Below, piece after piece: positions 11,939 through 21,917 of a DNA stretch of 64,000 bases. The position numbers were made by a program, and so were the translations under genes. Below the pieces are notes generated by a model. The model did no database searches. It was not told the origin of the DNA and saw only the letters and a program-made list of their open reading frames with translations. How positions within the stretch are numbered: position 1 is the first letter of the stretch; each line of letters opens with the position of its first letter. This stretch comes from Charina bottae (taxonomy: Eukaryota > Chordata > Lepidosauria > Squamata > Charinaidae), in the NCBI GenBank assembly GCA_023362775.1, contig JALMGJ010000008.1, forward strand, positions 17,210,001-17,274,000, written 5' to 3'.

Positions 11939-11964
11939 TCAGTATGTATGTATGTATGTATGTG
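11939..11964. repeat. (TATG)n short tandem repeat
   Basis: About six TATG units between the GC-rich segment and SINE copy 3. Confidence 0.85.
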
Positions 11965-11999
11965 AGACTTTCTACAGCAAGCGAAGCGGTTCTCTTGGT

Positions 12000-12311
12000 A
12001 GGTAAAAACGTGCACAGTCGTGTCCAACTCTAGGAGGCGGCGCTCATCTCTGTTTCTTAGCCTAAGAGCCAGCGCTGTCCAAAGACGCTTCTGCGGTCAT
12101 GTGGCCAGCATGACGCACGTGGAATGCTGCTACCATCCCACAGAAGTGGTACCTATTTATCTTCTTGCATTTGCATGCTTTCGAATTGCTAGGTTGGCAA
12201 GAGCTGGGACGAGTGCGGGAGCTCACTCCATCACTCTGTGCTCGGGTCTCGAGCCGCCGATGTTCTGATCGACAAGCCTAGAGTCTTAACCACTGAGCCA
12301 TCATGCCCCAT
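12000..12311 (-). mobile_element. Sauria-type SINE, copy 3 (divergent subfamily)
   Basis: The same body as the other copies, but the tRNA-like head reads gtgatggagtgagctcccgc and the tail lacks the caaatgtgcgggggg block. It resembles copy 7 at 39868. Flanks ggttctcttggt at 11988-11999 and 12312-12323 are a 12 bp target duplication. Two SINE subfamilies have therefore been active in this lineage. Confidence 0.9.
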
Positions 12312-12494
12312 GGTTCTCTTGGTGCTTATCGTTATTTTTGGAATTAATTTTTTTTTAAAAAAAATCTTTTCAAGTTTTGGCTTGTTTTCCATCCAAATAT
12401 TAAGGATTCAGAGTAAATAATTGTCTCCCTGTTATTATTTTTGTACTAAATTTGAAGATATTAGCATTTTCCTACACGTTGAATCGGCAGTTTT

Positions 12495-12640
12495 GAACTT
12501 TCAGTTTCAGGCGGGAGCAGTCTACCCTCTACCCGGACGGGGCGGGGTTTGCAGGTGGGAGCCAATCGCGCAGACCGGGGGTCAGGGTTCGGAGACCGGC
12601 ATGGCAGCCTGGTTCCTAACAGGCCGCAGACTTTTCAGAT
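12495..12640. mobile_element. Remnant of the hAT element seen complete at 56069
   Basis: The core gggtttgcaggtgggagcca...cagaccggggg and the end cctaacaggccgcag match the interior and right arm of the 265 bp hAT element at 56069-56333. The terminal inverted repeats are not recognisable, so this is a decayed or truncated copy. Confidence 0.7.
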
Positions 12641-12689
12641 ATTTTAATTTTTGTTAAATTTGCTTCATCTATCTCTTATTTCCTTTTAT

Positions 12690-12691
12690 CA

Positions 12692-12722
<31 letters not shown>
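12690..12722. repeat. (TA)n(CA)n microsatellite
   Basis: About ten TA units followed by five CA units. Confidence 0.85.
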
Positions 12723-12723
<1 letters not shown>

Positions 12724-15700
12724 AGTAACAATACAATGGAGATCTTAATATTAAGCAATTAGTTCAAGACCGAATCTCTTATTATATAACTAATACTTAG
12801 ATGTGAATTGCAGTTCTTTTTTTATGATGTTCTTAACTTTGGATGAAAAGTCAAATAATTTTATGTTTATAATATTGATATCCTAAATGGCAATAAATAC
12901 GGATAGAATTTTTACTTTTCTCTTTTTATTTTCAATACTTTTAAGCTTTTTTTTAATGGCAGTATTAGAAGTTCCATTTGGTACAAGTACTCAATACAAA
13001 ATCCGAGGCCTAGGATTCTTTAATTCTAAGGGTCTTTTTTAATCAGACTCCAGCTAGTGCACTTGAGGGGGTTTGAAAACAATGAAACAGACTCTGTTAC
13101 CCTGAAATCCACCCATATCAGCATTAAGGAAATGGTATAGGACAATCTGTCAGAAAAAAACATCACATTTGACACAGGCACATTTTTAATACTTTCCCAC
13201 TAGAAACTTTCTCTATCAATAATACAGGCTCCCTTTTTCACCAATCAGATCATGCATCAAAACTATTAAGTAATTTGTTTTACAATTTTCTTCTAATTTG
13301 ACAAGAGAACTCATGATGTAAGCAAACATTATTTTATGCTAATTATAATTGTTTACAGTGATCTCTGCGTCAATAATACTCATTTTCTAGTTAACAATTT
13401 GTTACCTTATTCCACAAGGTCAAATGAACAGCTTATAAGTTAGGAGCTCACACCCATGAAAGCCAATTAATTTTGTGATACACTATCACTTTGTAAAATT
13501 GTGGATCAGAAAGTTCAAGAAATTTTAAAACACAGGGTATTCCATTAGTCAAGAAGAGGTACAGAGCAGTATTAGCAGAGAAGCAGCATGCTCTACACAA
13601 TTAATCAAAGCTATTTTATTGTTTCTCTGCCCAATGTTAAGATACTAAAGTTTTTAAATTCTTTCTATTCTAGCTTTAAAAAAAAGTGCCACTTTGGTGG
13701 AGTTCTGAGGCAGAAGACTAAAAGAAAAAGAGTGGCATAAATAGGTTCTCCCCGTTATAATAAATTACAACAAACTAATAATGTAGAAACAAAACAAAAT
13801 AGAATAAAAAAACATACAGCCTTTATCAAAGAAAGTCATTCTTGACTGATCTGACAGTACTATTTCCAACATGTTATTTGCCAGTCATTCCCTTTCACTG
13901 CAATAAACTTTTGCTAATTACACAAAAGATGGAGATTGAAAAAGTATGGGTACTGAAAGAATTCAAGGCATAGAAGACAGATAGAAAGTTAGTTTACAGA
14001 ATTACCATGTCTTCAAGGAATAAGGCATAGAGCTTTTTTCCAGTTCCCAGACTGTCACATTCCAAATATGTTGGCTACAATTCCCATATTTTTTAGTCAA
14101 TAGCTGTATCAGTAAAAAAATTGTGGGCAGTATAATACTTCTAACTACTTACTATTTAATTATAATAACATTCTTTTTTCCAAATTCAGAGCAGTCTAAA
14201 AAAATACTAAAATAACCTTCAATAAAGATAGCAGAAGTAATAATAAAACTATTATAAACATGACAATAACAATATAAATACAACCTCTGAAACAATGTCT
14301 ATTGAAAAAGCAATATGAAACACAATCTAATCACTTAACAGTTGTTTTCCTGCAAATGGACAATAGGCTTTTTGAGTTCAGAACACTTTTGGAAGTCAGA
14401 AAAGTGATGGAACACTTCTGGTAAAGTTAAATTCAAATTGTTTTGCACATTCCAATACAAATGAGACAATCCATGGAGGATTCTAGTTCAGTTATTTATT
14501 TAAAGTAATAACCCCATTTTTCAGACCATGACATAACTGGAAGGAAAATTAAGCTGGTCTGAATTTATTTTCCATTACTAAGGAACTAAGAATCAAAGAT
14601 TCAGCATAGTTCTCAATCTTTTTATACCAGTTCGTAACAATAAGCATACGTGTGCGCACACAGACACATAAAATGCCACCAGCGATACAAAAGCAAGTAC
14701 TCATTCAGAGGAGCTACTAATTGTAAAGCCAAAGAATTTAAAATTTTGAAGAATAAGATATTTCAGGGAGCCAATCTCAACAGAAGCAAGGAGTACATGG
14801 GAATCCCAATAATTCACTAAATGCTCCTATTAATATAATTCCTTTGCAATCACATCAAACTAGAACTGAAAAAAATCTCAGTATCAATACCTCTATACTG
14901 TCTCATTCAAACAATTTGGGTATATAAACTAATAAAAAATCCAAATTCTATTAATTTTTTCTGAGTTTAGTTTTCAAGAAAGCTCCAGAACACTATGTAT
15001 CTAAGTAGTATCTTCCATCCTAAGAGGTATGCACTCCTAAGCCTGATATAATATCTCTGAAATCTACATAAATTACATAAATAGAGAAAAAGTTATTCAC
15101 TTGCTTGAACAGAAAACATTTTTCAAAATTCCCTACTACCATCAATTTAAGCTTAATTTATTTTCTGTTTTTAAACTAAAGAACATAAATTGTTTATTAT
15201 GTGAAGTCAGGGGACAAAGAGTAACTATTATTAAGGGTAGGGCTTAGTCATAGGATTAAATTGGCATTCTACATCTGAATATTTTATGTGTTGCTACTGT
15301 TGCTTTCAGGAGCAGTATCAGTCTGAAAACTTTGTCAGGATGTCACTGGGCACCTGAAAAATAGAATCTGAAAACTGCAAACCTACAATTGCAGCAGGAT
15401 TATTTAAAATAGGACCAAGAGCGGATGGAGGGAGAAGGAATTACTGGATCTTCAGCAAATTTGATTCTTCTACCCAATTATACTCATATGAAAGAGGTAG
15501 ACAGTGGACACCTCCCAAACATTTTAAATTATAACTCCCACAATGTTTTCCCTCTCCATGCTAGCTTTGGAGAATATGGAAATCCAACACAGCTGGAAAA
15601 CTCTAGGTTGCCTAAATATCTACTTATATAAGATTAGGCTTTCTAGCATCCCTTATGAAAAGGTAGGAGCAAAAATATCTATTGTCATCAAACTGAAGAG

Positions 15701-16999
15701 ATCCAAGGAGCTGTCACTCAGACCCTCCCTATAGCTCCTAGAACTTTTTTCTTGGACAAGTAACTCCTGATCCAAGCTAATTCTTCAGAATAGATCCACA
15801 ATAAGTTGCAAGAAAAATTACATGCAGTAATCCACAGCATCCAAAATGCTCCCGAAGTTATTGGGGAGTTTCAGTATATAGCTCTGATTGGCATCAGCAT
15901 AGATCATTTGTAAGAAGTAAGGAATATTAAGTAGAGAAGGCAGATTCCTGGAAGATGAATTTTCCTGTGTACCATTTTACCTTTCCCAGTTAAATTTTCC
16001 TTCCTGTGCAGTGCTATTGACAAACACACCATCTAATGCTTTCCATACATTTGTCCCATCTAACTATCCTACACTAATTATGTGCCATCAACGTGTGTCG
16101 AGGCTTAGCGACCACATCTCAGGAAAGGAAAAACACTATTTGACAGTCTACTTTATTCCATTCTTTCTTCTCTCTCTTGTCCTTTTAAATCCTGAGTGAG
16201 AGCATGACTGGGAACCTGTTGTGTCTTCAAAGGCAGGAAACAAACTGTACTCTTGTGAGGAAGACCACACAGATCCCAGAGGTACCAACCTCCTGTTTTT
16301 CCAGGACATCATCTAACCCCTAGTGAAAAATAAAAACCTAAAAAAACTATGCAGAATTAAGCAATGAAACGATCATGCAATTAATTCACCATGAGTCCAG
16401 GTTAGCCAGAAATGCAATTTGACAGCGCATTTGTATTGTTTCACTACTTGCAGAATCCAAGATTCTTGCCATACCAACAAGATTACATAGAACAAATTTT
16501 CATAACAATTCCCAATGACTAATTATGATGTTTTTTTAAAAAAAAATATGAAGTGTCTGATTAGTTTTATTTTAAGACCAGAATTTGCACTGCATCTAAC
16601 CACTTTTCTTCAATGGTTGCTGTCTATCCAGTAAAATCTGTCAGGATCAGCCTGCTCTGGTTCCCATCTGGGAAATATCATCTTGAAGAAATCTCAAAGG
16701 CATGACCCCTCTGAAGCTGCCACTGCCCTGTAGAATAGCATCCCCCTGGAAATTCATGAACAGCTATAAAGACTGTGAACTTTTCCAGGATTCCTAGGGC
16801 AGGTATTTTGTAACTCCAGTGGCTTTTTAAAAATCGTATTGTTCCCTGATGTGGGCATATATATTAGTTACTGCACATATATATGAATTCTGGTGTACAT
16901 GATCCTCTTGATTTCTGCCCAGAAAGGCAGAAATATTTCAATGGATTGGAACAAAACATTTTCCCTGTCAATAAGCCCATTCCAGGCAAAAACAACTTA
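12723..16999. other. Long AT-rich intronic stretch
   Basis: No exon, RNA gene or recent transposon could be supported in these 4.3 kb. Phrases like acaattcccata (14075) and ttataactcccacaatg (15529) may be traces of old hAT elements. The frames at 15425-15734 and 16011-16199 are short and lack any recognised family signature or good splice context. Confidence 0.5.
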
Positions 17000-17337
17000 A
17001 AGGGTAAAGGTAAAGGTTCCCCCTGCACATTTGTGCAGTTGTGTCCGACTCTAGGGGCCGGTGCTCATCTCCGTTTGTTAGCCAAAGAGCCAGCGTTGTC
17101 CGAAGACACTTCCACGGTCATGTGGCCGCACGACACGTGCGGAACGCTGTTACCTACCCACCGAAGTGGTACCTATTAATCTACTTGCACTTGCATGCTT
17201 TCGAATTGCTAGGCTGGCAAGAGCTGGAGCTATTGCGGGAGCTCACTCCGCACACAGGGCTAGGGATTCGAACCTCCGAACTTGCAATCTTCCGATCAAC
17301 AAGCCTGGCGTCTTACCCACTGAGCCACCACGAAGTT
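17000..17337 (-). mobile_element. Sauria-type SINE, copy 4
   Basis: A complete copy with A box, B box and BovB-like tail read on the minus strand. It is flanked by acaactta at 16992-16999 and 17338-17345. It lies about 470 bases downstream, on the transcript, of the JADE1 start-codon exon and in sense with it. Confidence 0.92.
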
Positions 17338-17809
17338 ACAACTTACTGCTCATAAATTCTTGCACTGAATTCTCCTAGGAAATCAATTTGTAAACAAAAG
17401 CATCAAATGATCACTTGTGTAATCAAAATCAACTGTCATGAAGATCTTCCAGAACATTAGTGAACTAATGATGCAAAAAGAAAAAAAGAACTGAAGAAAA
17501 AATATAAATTTACAATTATTAAAGGAGAATTAAGAAACTATTCTAACAGAATACATTTTCTTCAACACTTTGAATCATAACAGGGTTTTTGTTTCAAAGA
17601 TTTATTATTGTGCAGTGTAATAAAGTCTTACAATGCTTTTCTGCAGCAGACCTTTTTAAAGTTGCTTGATTTTAGCAACCTTTTAGCAAACACTCTACCC
17701 AGCTGATACAATGCAAAACACCTTTGTTATTTAAAGTATCACTTTAAAAATTGTGTAAATAAGCTCATACCCCTGGTGTGATCCCAGTACAACAAAAAGA
17801 AGCACTTAC

Positions 17810-17861
17810 TGCCATTGTCATCAGAATCTTCACTGCTGCTGGGAAGTCGACCTCGTTTCAT
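17810..17861 (-). CDS. JADE1: JADE1 first coding exon (N-terminal 17 codons)
   Basis: The minus strand carries a 78 bp exon, 17887 down to 17810. A cacag acceptor precedes it (17892-17888) and a GTAAGT donor follows it (17809-17804). Translation from ATG at 17861 gives MKRGRLPSSSEDSDDNG plus one base, so the intron is phase 1; the next codon would begin with A, fitting the Ser that follows in JADE1. I recognise this N-terminus as JADE1 (PHF17). JADE1 is a nuclear scaffold that links KAT7/HBO1 to ING4/5 and MEAF6 for histone H4 acetylation and is also stabilised by pVHL. The EPL-like region and the two PHD fingers lie in later exons beyond the left edge of the window. The ATG has A at -3. The 26 bases before it in the exon are 5' UTR, so at least one noncoding exon must lie further right. 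Confidence 0.9.
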
Positions 17862-17887
17862 GATCTTCCTGAGTAACAGCAGGCAGC

Positions 17888-18174
17888 CTGTGAAGCGATG
17901 CAACAGAAGTTAATCCACAACAACAGCCATCAGGTTCTGTATCAAAGAGCATTCCAGGATTAAATACTCACAAATGAAAGCAAACAAAATTAAGCAGCAC
18001 AAATATAAGCAATAAATATCCAGGACCTATTTATATGAATCATCTAGGATGGCCCCAAAAAAGAAATTTAAGGATAAGTGACAGAAATCTCAAGCCTTTA
18101 GATTGCTGTATGTAGGTATTTTTGATGTCTTTAACAGTAGACAATTCACAAGGACTTCAACAGAGCTTCTACAA
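17888..18174. other. JADE1 intron immediately upstream of the start-codon exon
   Basis: Ordinary AT-rich intron. The bases next to the acceptor (ctgttgcatcgcttcacag on the minus strand) form only a weak pyrimidine tract. Confidence 0.6.
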
Positions 18175-18441
18175 CAGAGCTTTCCAAACTGTGTGTCGCG
18201 ACACAAAAGTGTGTCGCCACACACTGGTGTGTCGCCACACAACCCGGAAGCGCTGATCATCATCAGAACTTCTGGGTTTTCCCACGGCGACACACCAACG
18301 GCGGCACGCAAAAACCCGAAAGCGGCAGCAGTGCTTCCGGATTTTTGCGCGCTGCCGCAACAGCGGCACTTCCGGGTTTTCCCGCGGGGACACACCAACG
18401 GCAGTTGGTGTGTTGCCGCGGGAAAACTTTGGAAAGCCCTG
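18175..18441. mobile_element. hAT-type MITE-A, copy 1 (267 bp)
   Basis: Ends are CAGAGCTTTCCAAA and, inverted, CAGGGCTTTCCAAA. The flanks ttctacaa at 18167-18174 and 18442-18449 are an exact 8 bp target duplication, diagnostic of hAT transposition. The interior is GC-rich with several overlapping palindromes built on gtgtgtcgcc and aacccggaag words. There is no coding sequence, so it must have been moved by a transposase supplied elsewhere. Confidence 0.9.
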
Positions 18442-18580
18442 TTCTACAACCTTGCCTCTATATGGCATGTACTGTACATATACTGGGCAACATGATTCTT
18501 AAAACCGTAAGTCTGATACTTAAAAGAATGCAAGACTGATAATCCAAGAAAACATATCTCTACTTAAACATACACTAGAG

Positions 18581-18690
18581 CAGTGTTTCTCAACATTGGC
18601 AACTTGAAGATGTGTGGACTTCAACTCCCAGAATTCCCCAGCCAGCATGAAGTCTACACATCTTCAAGCTGCCAAGGTTGAGGAACACTG
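18581..18690. mobile_element. hAT-type MITE-B, copy 1 (110 bp)
   Basis: Ends are CAGTGTTTCTCAACATTGGC and its near inverse (gccaaggttgaggaacactg). Inner arms (cttgaagatgtgtggacttc and gaagtctacacatcttcaag) make most of the element a hairpin. The flanks cactagag at 18573-18580 and 18691-18698 are an exact 8 bp duplication. Elements of this appearance are abundant in reptile genomes. Confidence 0.92.
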
Positions 18691-18698
18691 CACTAGAG

Positions 18699-19568
18699 TC
18701 AAATCAGTTCCCATGTTAATGAATGAGCTCTTATTATGACGTATGAACAGAAACTGTAGCAGCACCTCAGATTCAAGAACAACAATAGGAACCCAAGCAA
18801 CATGCAATCCATGGAGGAAAAGATCCTTCCCCTACTACTGCCTTTCACAAGAGCAAGTATTTCTATGCATATGAAGTCAGAGAATGATCACTGCCTGTCT
18901 TTCCCCATATTCCAGAAAGAGGCAGGGAGCAATAATTTTGCAGGGTGAAAAAAAATGCCCAAAATACCCAGAAATGCAGTAAGTCTGTGTCTTTGGCATG
19001 GTAGTGGACTAGACAGTCTTTCTCGTACAGGAGTTGTGCAAAGTAATCCACAACACATTGAAACTATGGGTTGTGAAACATAAACATATGCCACAGGTCT
19101 CTTGATTCAGCCTGCCAGCTTCTTTCTATCCACTCAGACCCACTGGCTGTAGCAACTGTTTAAAAAGCCCCAACTGGTGCCAATGGAGGCTTTTAAAATG
19201 CCTCATTTTGGCAAAGAAGGAATGGAATGAAGGAGTCTCTCTCCTTATGTACATGCAACAAAATAAATAAATAAGCCAGGATCATAACCTACCTTATTCA
19301 ATTAAAAAAAATTGAAAAACAAATAGAACCTGTGGCAAATCTCACAGGGCTTGTTAAAAATGACAAAAAAAAAATACTACATCTGCCTAGTATCTGCTAA
19401 CATCAGCACATTTAAAGTAACTATAAGAGAGTCAGTTCTTCGAGGATAAAACCTTCTCTTGTCTAGCAGATGCCTCCAGCAGAGCTAATGCTCCAAAACA
19501 TGACATTATGTAATAAGTGCAGCTCTTGGCTGCAAATGGCCAATAAGTATTTAAGAGATAACAGGCCA
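18699..19568. other. Intronic stretch without recognised features
   Basis: AT-rich, with a short (AAAT)n tract near 19260. Two overlapping minus-strand frames of 62-68 codons (18863-19094) look like chance. Confidence 0.45.
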
Positions 19569-19585
19569 GGAAGCGGGGATCTATA

Positions 19586-19693
19586 CTTTTTACACTTTTT
19601 ATAGTTTGTTCTTTTTTCTTTAGTTCTGTTTTTGTATCTACTCTATAGTCTTTTTTGTTATCTTAATTATATCTTGAAAATAAAAAATAAAAA
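19586..19693 (+). mobile_element. 5'-truncated L1 3' end with 17 bp target duplication
   Basis: About 108 bases of T-rich L1-like 3' UTR ending in an A-rich tail (aaaataaaaaataaaaa) are flanked by ggaagcggggatctata (19569-19585) and the same word with one change (19694-19710). The layout matches the 3' end of the L1 at 40719-51452. It is a typical very short 5'-truncated insertion. Confidence 0.8.
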
Positions 19694-19789
19694 GGAAGTG
19701 GGGATCTATAAAGCAGAAACAAGATTACACATGAAGCAAAGCATGTTCACTGTGGTATCAACTGACATGTACTCTGAGAAATGCCTGAA

Positions 19790-20541
19790 ATCTCAGGCAC
19801 AGGTTTCAGTTCCAGAGACAATGAGGGCCATTAGCAGCAAAATCCCAAAGGACCCTCTTATAAGTAGGGATGTGGCTGTGTTCAGAATTAACCAATCACA
19901 TTCAAACTGATGTTAAATAGTAGTCAGTACACACCTGCCATCAATTAAAGTGACTCTGATCAAGCCCATATACAGTTCGGCTGTTCTAGTAGGATTTTTC
20001 TGACATTTACTCAGTTGCCTCTTACAGCAAAAGCCATGGTCTGCAAGAGCTTACGAAGCATCAAAGGGATCTCATTGTTGCAAGGTATCAGTCAGGAGAA
20101 GGGTACAAAAAATTTCCAAGGCATTGGATATACCATGGAACACAGTGAAGACAGTCATCAACAAGTGGAGAAAATATGGCACAACAGTGACATTACCAAG
20201 AACTGGATGTCCCTCCAAAATTGATGAAAAAACAAGAACTGGTCCGGGAGGCTGCCAAGAGGCCTACAGCAACATTAAAGGAGCTGCAGGAATTTCTGGC
20301 AAGTACTGGTTGTGTACTACATGTGACAACAATCTCCCATATTCTTCATATGTCTGGGCTGTGGGGTAGGGTGGCAAGATGGAAGAAAATTAGATGTTTT
20401 ACAAAGAAAAACATCTAAGCCTGGCTACATTTTGCAAAAAACTACATCAAGTCTGACAAAAGCATGTGGGAAAATGTGTTATGGTCTGATGAGACCAAGG
20501 TTGAACTTTTTGACCATAATTCCAAAAAGTATGATTGGCAC
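19790..20541 (+). pseudogene. Tc1/mariner-type transposon remnant, transposase N-terminal half
   Basis: The sequence carries a Tc1-family transposase reading split over several frames. Landmarks are the paired helix-turn-helix region (hypothetical peptides SLLQGISQEKGTKNFQGIGY and VKTVINKWRKYGTTVTLPRTG), LVREAAKRPTATLKELQEFL, TISHILHMSGLWGR, and the start of the catalytic domain (tggtctgatgagaccaaggt, the first Asp region). It stops at 20541 where an LTR begins, and the rest of the catalytic domain is not found on the far side. The left boundary and terminal inverted repeat were not located. Frameshifts make it non-functional. Confidence 0.82.
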
Positions 20542-20832
20542 TGTTGGAATGAATTAAGATCACTGTCCTGCCTGCATGTTGTCTCTGAAATCTGGCAAAT
20601 TACACTTCTCTCAGGTTCCTAGGGGGCGGGAACACCTTTGCATAGCAACGACCAAGCTCTCCTATATAAATGGCCTGTGGGGGAAATACAGGTGTGGCCA
20701 CCTTCCAACCAGCATACTCTGTACTCTGCATATGCTCTTGGGAATAAACCTGCAAACCTCTGTTCCAGCAACTGCCTGCGTGTCTATTCATTCCCGGCTT
20801 GGGACGAACCTTGGTAAGATTACCTTCTAACA
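20542..20832 (+). mobile_element. 5' LTR of a degenerate ERV-like element (291 bp)
   Basis: Begins TGTTGGAATG and ends CTTCTAACA. It contains a TATA box (cctatataaatgg, 20661-20673) and an AATAAA signal (20743-20748) followed by a GT/CT-rich stretch. The same opening of about 40 bases reappears at 24499, which marks the 3' LTR. The primer-binding site should follow at about 20834 (ttcggcgagccagcagg), but I could not assign its tRNA. The element landed inside the Tc1 remnant. Confidence 0.88.
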
Positions 20833-21510
20833 ATTCGGCGAGCCAGCAGGCCCCAGAGCTAACCGGGTCGATGGACAGAACCTGGACAACTCCCCCCAGC
20901 TGGCACCAGACCAGGGGGAAGCCCCAGACTCTGCCTACATCGACATTGGTAGTAAAGGGAGTTTTTTTTGTTTTGAGCCAGAACTTTTGCTTGAACAGAG
21001 GCCTCATAGTTGGTAAGTACCCGCTAAATTTTGTATATTGTGCCCAGTGAGTGGTGTGTGTGTGTGTAAAATCCCTGTGCATTTATCCCGACTGCTGACC
21101 AGAGCTGTGCGTTCAACCGGTCTAAGACGCCCCCAGGCCCCTGCGAGCTCTTGTTGGGCAACGACCAGGACGCTTAGAAAGCAAAGTGAGACCGCTAGAC
21201 ACGCGTGCTTGAGCAGGTAGCAAAAGGTTGTGTGAATGAAATAACTGGGCAACTACCAGTCTGTTGTCTGCTCCAAATTAGTCCAGGACAGCGGGGTAGG
21301 AGGGGGGCCCGTACTTCGCTAGGAAGTCCCCGGGGTGTGTTGGGAGCACCTAAAACCGAAAGAGGGCGGAAAGGGGGGCCCGTACTTCGCTAGGAAGTCC
21401 CCGGGGTGTGTAGAGAGCACCTAAAACCGAAAGAGGGCGGTTAGGAGGGGAGGACCTGTACTTCATTAGGAAGTCTCCCGGGTGCAAAAGGTACCAGAAA
21501 CCGTGGTGGG
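20833..21510 (+). repeat. ERV leader with three 70 bp tandem repeats
   Basis: Between the LTR and the gag-like start, a unit of about 70 bases (cccgtacttcgctaggaagt...cctaaaaccgaaagagggcgg) occurs at about 21303-21373 and 21374-21443. A third, more diverged copy runs at about 21444-21510. The leader also has a (TG)n stretch near 21055. Its position corresponds to the packaging region of retroviral leaders, and the repeats may reflect that role. Confidence 0.75.
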
Positions 21511-21917
21511 ATGGGGAATAAACAGTCAAAGGTTTCCGCGGCTTCCCCCTTGGGAAGGTTGTTGGCTGCCTGGGATGAGGGGCGACTCCCAGTCCAGGCA
21601 GGGATGAGGAAAAGCCGTGCACGGTGGTATTGCCGCCGAAAATGGACTAAAACACAGACACAGCTGGGGGCATAATTTGGCCTGAAGAGGGTAATTTCAA
21701 CTATGCCATATTAAAAGTCTTGAGACCTAAATTGAAACCTTTGCACCTACCCTATTGGTATTGTTGGGCAGGGATTAATGGCACCTTTTTATTGAAAAGA
21801 AAGAAACCTGTACCTGGCCAGTACAAGGAAATTTGGATTTTGTTCTTACCCACAGTCCAGTCCCTGGGTGAGCAGTCCCAGCCTGTTCTGTCTGGCTACT
21901 ATTGGGAGGGGGAATGA
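21511..21917 (+). pseudogene. Retroviral gag remnant (matrix region)
   Basis: An ATG at 21511 opens a 54-codon frame that begins Met-Gly, as in N-myristoylated gag matrix proteins, and stops at a TAA at 21673. A second frame, 21720-21917, continues matrix-like sequence after a frame change. Together they look like the N-terminal part of a gammaretrovirus-type gag. The gene is broken by the stop and the frameshift, and nothing resembling capsid or nucleocapsid follows. Confidence 0.6.

Noticed and set aside
1..17809. Search for further JADE1 exons on the minus strand
   Set aside because: I looked for the expected continuation and the EPL and PHD regions, and found no matching segment, so the next exon probably lies beyond the left edge.
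18090..18495. Overlapping 100-130 codon frames across MITE-A copy 1 and similar ones at 34121-34536 and 38873-39328
   Set aside because: They follow the palindromic GC-rich MITE interior on both strands, so they are a by-product of composition.
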